This document shows positions 33,312-35,067 of a stretch of DNA of 35,067 bases, piece after piece (position 1 is the first letter of the stretch; every line of letters starts with the position of its first letter). The position numbers and the translations under genes are program-made. The notes under the pieces were generated by a model. It did no database searches. It worked only from the letters and a program-made list of their open reading frames with translations, and was not told the DNA's origin. Origin of the DNA: JBBQXK01 sp038251625 (GTDB taxonomy: Bacteria > Pseudomonadota > Alphaproteobacteria > Rhodobacterales > Rhodobacteraceae); NCBI GenBank assembly GCA_038251625.1, contig JBBSBE010000027.1, positions 1 through 35,067 on the forward strand, read 5' to 3'.

Positions 33312-35067
33312 TGCGCGCGCGCTGGGTCTTTGCGCTGGCCTTTGCCCTTTGGGGTGCTGCGTTTGCACGGGACGGGTTTGACGGGTGGATCGAGGCGACG
33401 GTGTTGCCCTCGCTGGATGTGGATACGTCCGTTGAGGTGTCGGCGCGCGACGGGCGCCTTTTGCGTGCCTATCAGGTGGCGGACGGGCGCTGGCGCATGG
33501 CCGTCGATCTTGGCGAAGTGGACCGGGATTTCGTTGCGCTGCTCGTGGCCTATGAGGACAAGCGGTTTCGCGATCATGGCGGCGTCGACGTCCGCGCCAT
33601 GTTGCGTGCGGTGGCGCAGGCGGCATGGAACGGGCGGATCGTCTCGGGTGGTTCCACGCTGACGATGCAGGTCGCGCGACTGCTGGAGGACAGCGGAACG
33701 GGGCGGATTGGCGGAAAGCTGCGGCAGATGCGCGTCGCGCTGGCACTGGAGCGCAGGCTTTCCAAGGATCAGATTTTACAGCTTTATCTGCACCTTGCCC
33801 CCTATGGCGGCAACCTTGAGGGCGTGCGTGCGGCCAGCCTTGCCTATTTCGGCAAGGAACCCCGGCGCCTGACGCCTGCGCAGGCCGCTCTGCTGGTAGC
33901 CTTGCCCCAATCGCCCGAGGCGCGCCGCCCGGACCGCGCGCCCGATGCCGCCGCGGCGGCGCGGGCGCGGGTGATGGCGCGTGGGGTGGAGGACGGGATT
34001 ATAGCGCCGGATCAGGTAGTTGCGTCCAAGCGCGAGGCCGTGCCCACCGCCCGGAGCCCGGTGCCGATGCTGGCGCCCCATCTGGCCGACCGGCTGGTGA
34101 CGGGCGATCCGGGTAACAGCCACATCGCCACCACGATTGACGCCACATTGCAGGCGAGCCTGGAAACCCTTGCCGCACAAGCCGTTCGTGGTGAGGGAGA
34201 GCGGTTGCAGGTGGCGATCCTCGTGGCGGATCACCGCTCGGGCGAGGTGCTGGCAAGCGTTGGATCGGCGGGCTACCTTGCGGACGCCCGGCAGGGGTTT
34301 GTCGATATGACCGTGGCTGTCCGCAGCCCCGGATCGACGCTGAAGCCTTTGATCTATGGGCTTTCTTTCGATGAAGGGCTGGCCCACCCCGAAACGCTGG
34401 TCGAGGATCGGCCAACCGATTTCAACGGCTATGCCCCGCAAAACTTTGACCGCCAGTATCGCGGCACGATCCGTGTGCGCGACGCGTTGCAGCAATCCCT
34501 GAACATTCCCGTGGTGGCGCTGACCGATGCACTGGGGCCCGCCAAGCTGTTGGCAGCATTACGGAAAGCCGGCGCCGATTCGCAGGTTCCTGGCAGCCAG
34601 CCGGGGCTGGCGGTGGCCTTGGGCGGGGTGGGTGTGACGCTGCGCGAGCTGGTGCAGCTTTATGCGACCCTTGCACGGGGCGGCGTGGCCCGGCCCTTGC
34701 GGGAGACGGGAGAAAGCGTTGAAGGTCAAAGGGTTATATCCGCTGTCGCGGCGTGGGAAGTGGGCGATATCTTGGCGGGCCTTGCGCCACCGCCCGGCGC
34801 CCCGGCCAACCGGTTGGCCTACAAGACGGGCACAAGCTATGGCCACCGCGATGCCTGGGCCATCGGATACGACGGGCGGCATGTCATCGGTGTCTGGATG
34901 GGGCGGGCGGATGGCACGCCCGTACCGGGGGCCTTTGGCGCGGATCTGGCGGCGCCGATCCTGTTTCAGGCCTTCGCGCGGTTGAAACCCCGGCTTGACC
35001 CGCAGCCCCCGGCACCTGCCGCTACCCTGTTGGTTTCAAATGCGGAATTGCCGCAACCCCTGCAGCA
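33311..35067 (+). CDS. pbpC: Penicillin-binding protein 1C (C-terminus beyond window)
   Basis: The first 585 codons of a bifunctional peptidoglycan synthase are visible. A short hydrophobic N-terminus (WVFALAFALWGAAFA) anchors it in the inner membrane. The GT51 glycosyltransferase domain has the catalytic Glu82 in AYEDKRFRDHGG and the SGGSTLTMQVARLL and LYLHLAPYGGNLEGVRAAS motifs. The transpeptidase domain has the SxxK motif at Ser342 (SPGSTLKPLIYG), SxN in QQSLNIPVVAL and KTGTSYGHRDAW, the form typical of PBP1C. The usual C-terminal BiPBP_C domain is just starting or lies outside the window. The ATG overlaps the alpha-2-macroglobulin stop by one base (TGATG), so the two are co-translated; PBP1C is thought to repair damaged wall where the protease trap acts. 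Confidence 0.95.
   Translation, partial: MRARWVFALAFALWGAAFARDGFDGWIEATVLPSLDVDTSVEVSARDGRLLRAYQVADGRWRMAVDLGEVDRDFVALLVAYEDKRFRDHGGVDVRAMLRAVAQAAWNGRIVSGGSTLTMQVARLLEDSGTGRIGGKLRQMRVALALERRLSKDQILQLYLHLAPYGGNLEGVRAASLAYFGKEPRRLTPAQAALLVALPQSPEARRPDRAPDAAAAARARVMARGVEDGIIAPDQVVASKREAVPTARSPVPMLAPHLADRLVTGDPGNSHIATTIDATLQASLETLAAQAVRGEGERLQVAILVADHRSGEVLASVGSAGYLADARQGFVDMTVAVRSPGSTLKPLIYGLSFDEGLAHPETLVEDRPTDFNGYAPQNFDRQYRGTIRVRDALQQSLNIPVVALTDALGPAKLLAALRKAGADSQVPGSQPGLAVALGGVGVTLRELVQLYATLARGGVARPLRETGESVEGQRVISAVAAWEVGDILAGLAPPPGAPANRLAYKTGTSYGHRDAWAIGYDGRHVIGVWMGRADGTPVPGAFGADLAAPILFQAFARLKPRLDPQPPAPAATLLVSNAELPQPLQ

Overview
The window is a gene-dense stretch of GC-rich chromosome with the gene content, codon bias and gene order expected of an alphaproteobacterium of the Rhodobacteraceae (Rhodobacter/Paracoccus-like). 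I base this on the style of the recognisable proteins (RibA with a long N-terminal extension, an amylosucrase, an FtsK with a long Ala/Pro-rich linker, a second ClpP-type peptidase, TspO) and not on any database search. I see about 29 protein genes and no rRNA, tRNA, CRISPR array, insertion sequence, integrase or phage gene. No stretch of more than 300 bases lacks a gene. The longest spacer is about 200 bases (16221-16417).

Layout. 1-433 (-): 5' part of an OmpR-type response regulator, running off the left edge. 584-2166 (+): ribA coupled to an L,D-transpeptidase-like gene. 2222-4102 (+): amylosucrase-type GH13 enzyme. 4159-4788 (-): SGNH hydrolase. 4891-6676 (+): CnoX/YbbN-type thioredoxin-TPR protein, LON substrate-binding-domain protein and a Trm112-like small protein. 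6686-8295 (-): small membrane-anchored unknown protein and a UbiH-type FAD hydroxylase. 8374-13965 (+): amidase-signature enzyme, DapC-like aminotransferase and ftsK. 14015-14422 (-): cupin. 14571-15738 (+): ClpP paralogue and PPOX-fold stress protein. 15735-16220 (-): RidA-family protein. 16418-21507 (+): Old Yellow Enzyme, NYN-LOTUS protein with a small alpha/beta hydrolase, accD and folC. 21504-22037 (-): hotdog thioesterase. 22166-24564 (+): YggT and RecQ. 24561-25004 (-): TspO. 25160-27697 (-): soluble hybrid histidine kinase. 27879-35067 (+): alpha-2-macroglobulin and pbpC, the latter cut by the right edge.

How the genes work together. Most are housekeeping: riboflavin, ubiquinone, folate and fatty-acid synthesis, DNA segregation and repair, and protein quality control. 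Several act on the envelope: the L,D-transpeptidase-like protein, FtsK, the alpha-2-macroglobulin/PBP1C pair and YggT. The alpha-2-macroglobulin/PBP1C operon is the known pairing of a periplasmic protease trap with a peptidoglycan repair synthase. Here the trap has an N-terminal PAN/apple-like domain and no lipobox, and a hybrid kinase is divergently transcribed next to it.

There is no obvious cassette-like new system. The most unusual signals lie between genes: a perfect 15-bp inverted repeat that buries the start codon of the NYN-LOTUS gene and puts its ribosome-binding site in the loop; a symmetric palindrome carrying ribosome-binding-like sequence for both members of the divergent hydroxylase/amidase pair; an inverted 11-mer pair around the cnoX promoter; three convergent gene pairs that share a CTAG or CTAA double stop; and an orphan protein-like reading frame that ends in the start codon of the Old Yellow Enzyme gene.
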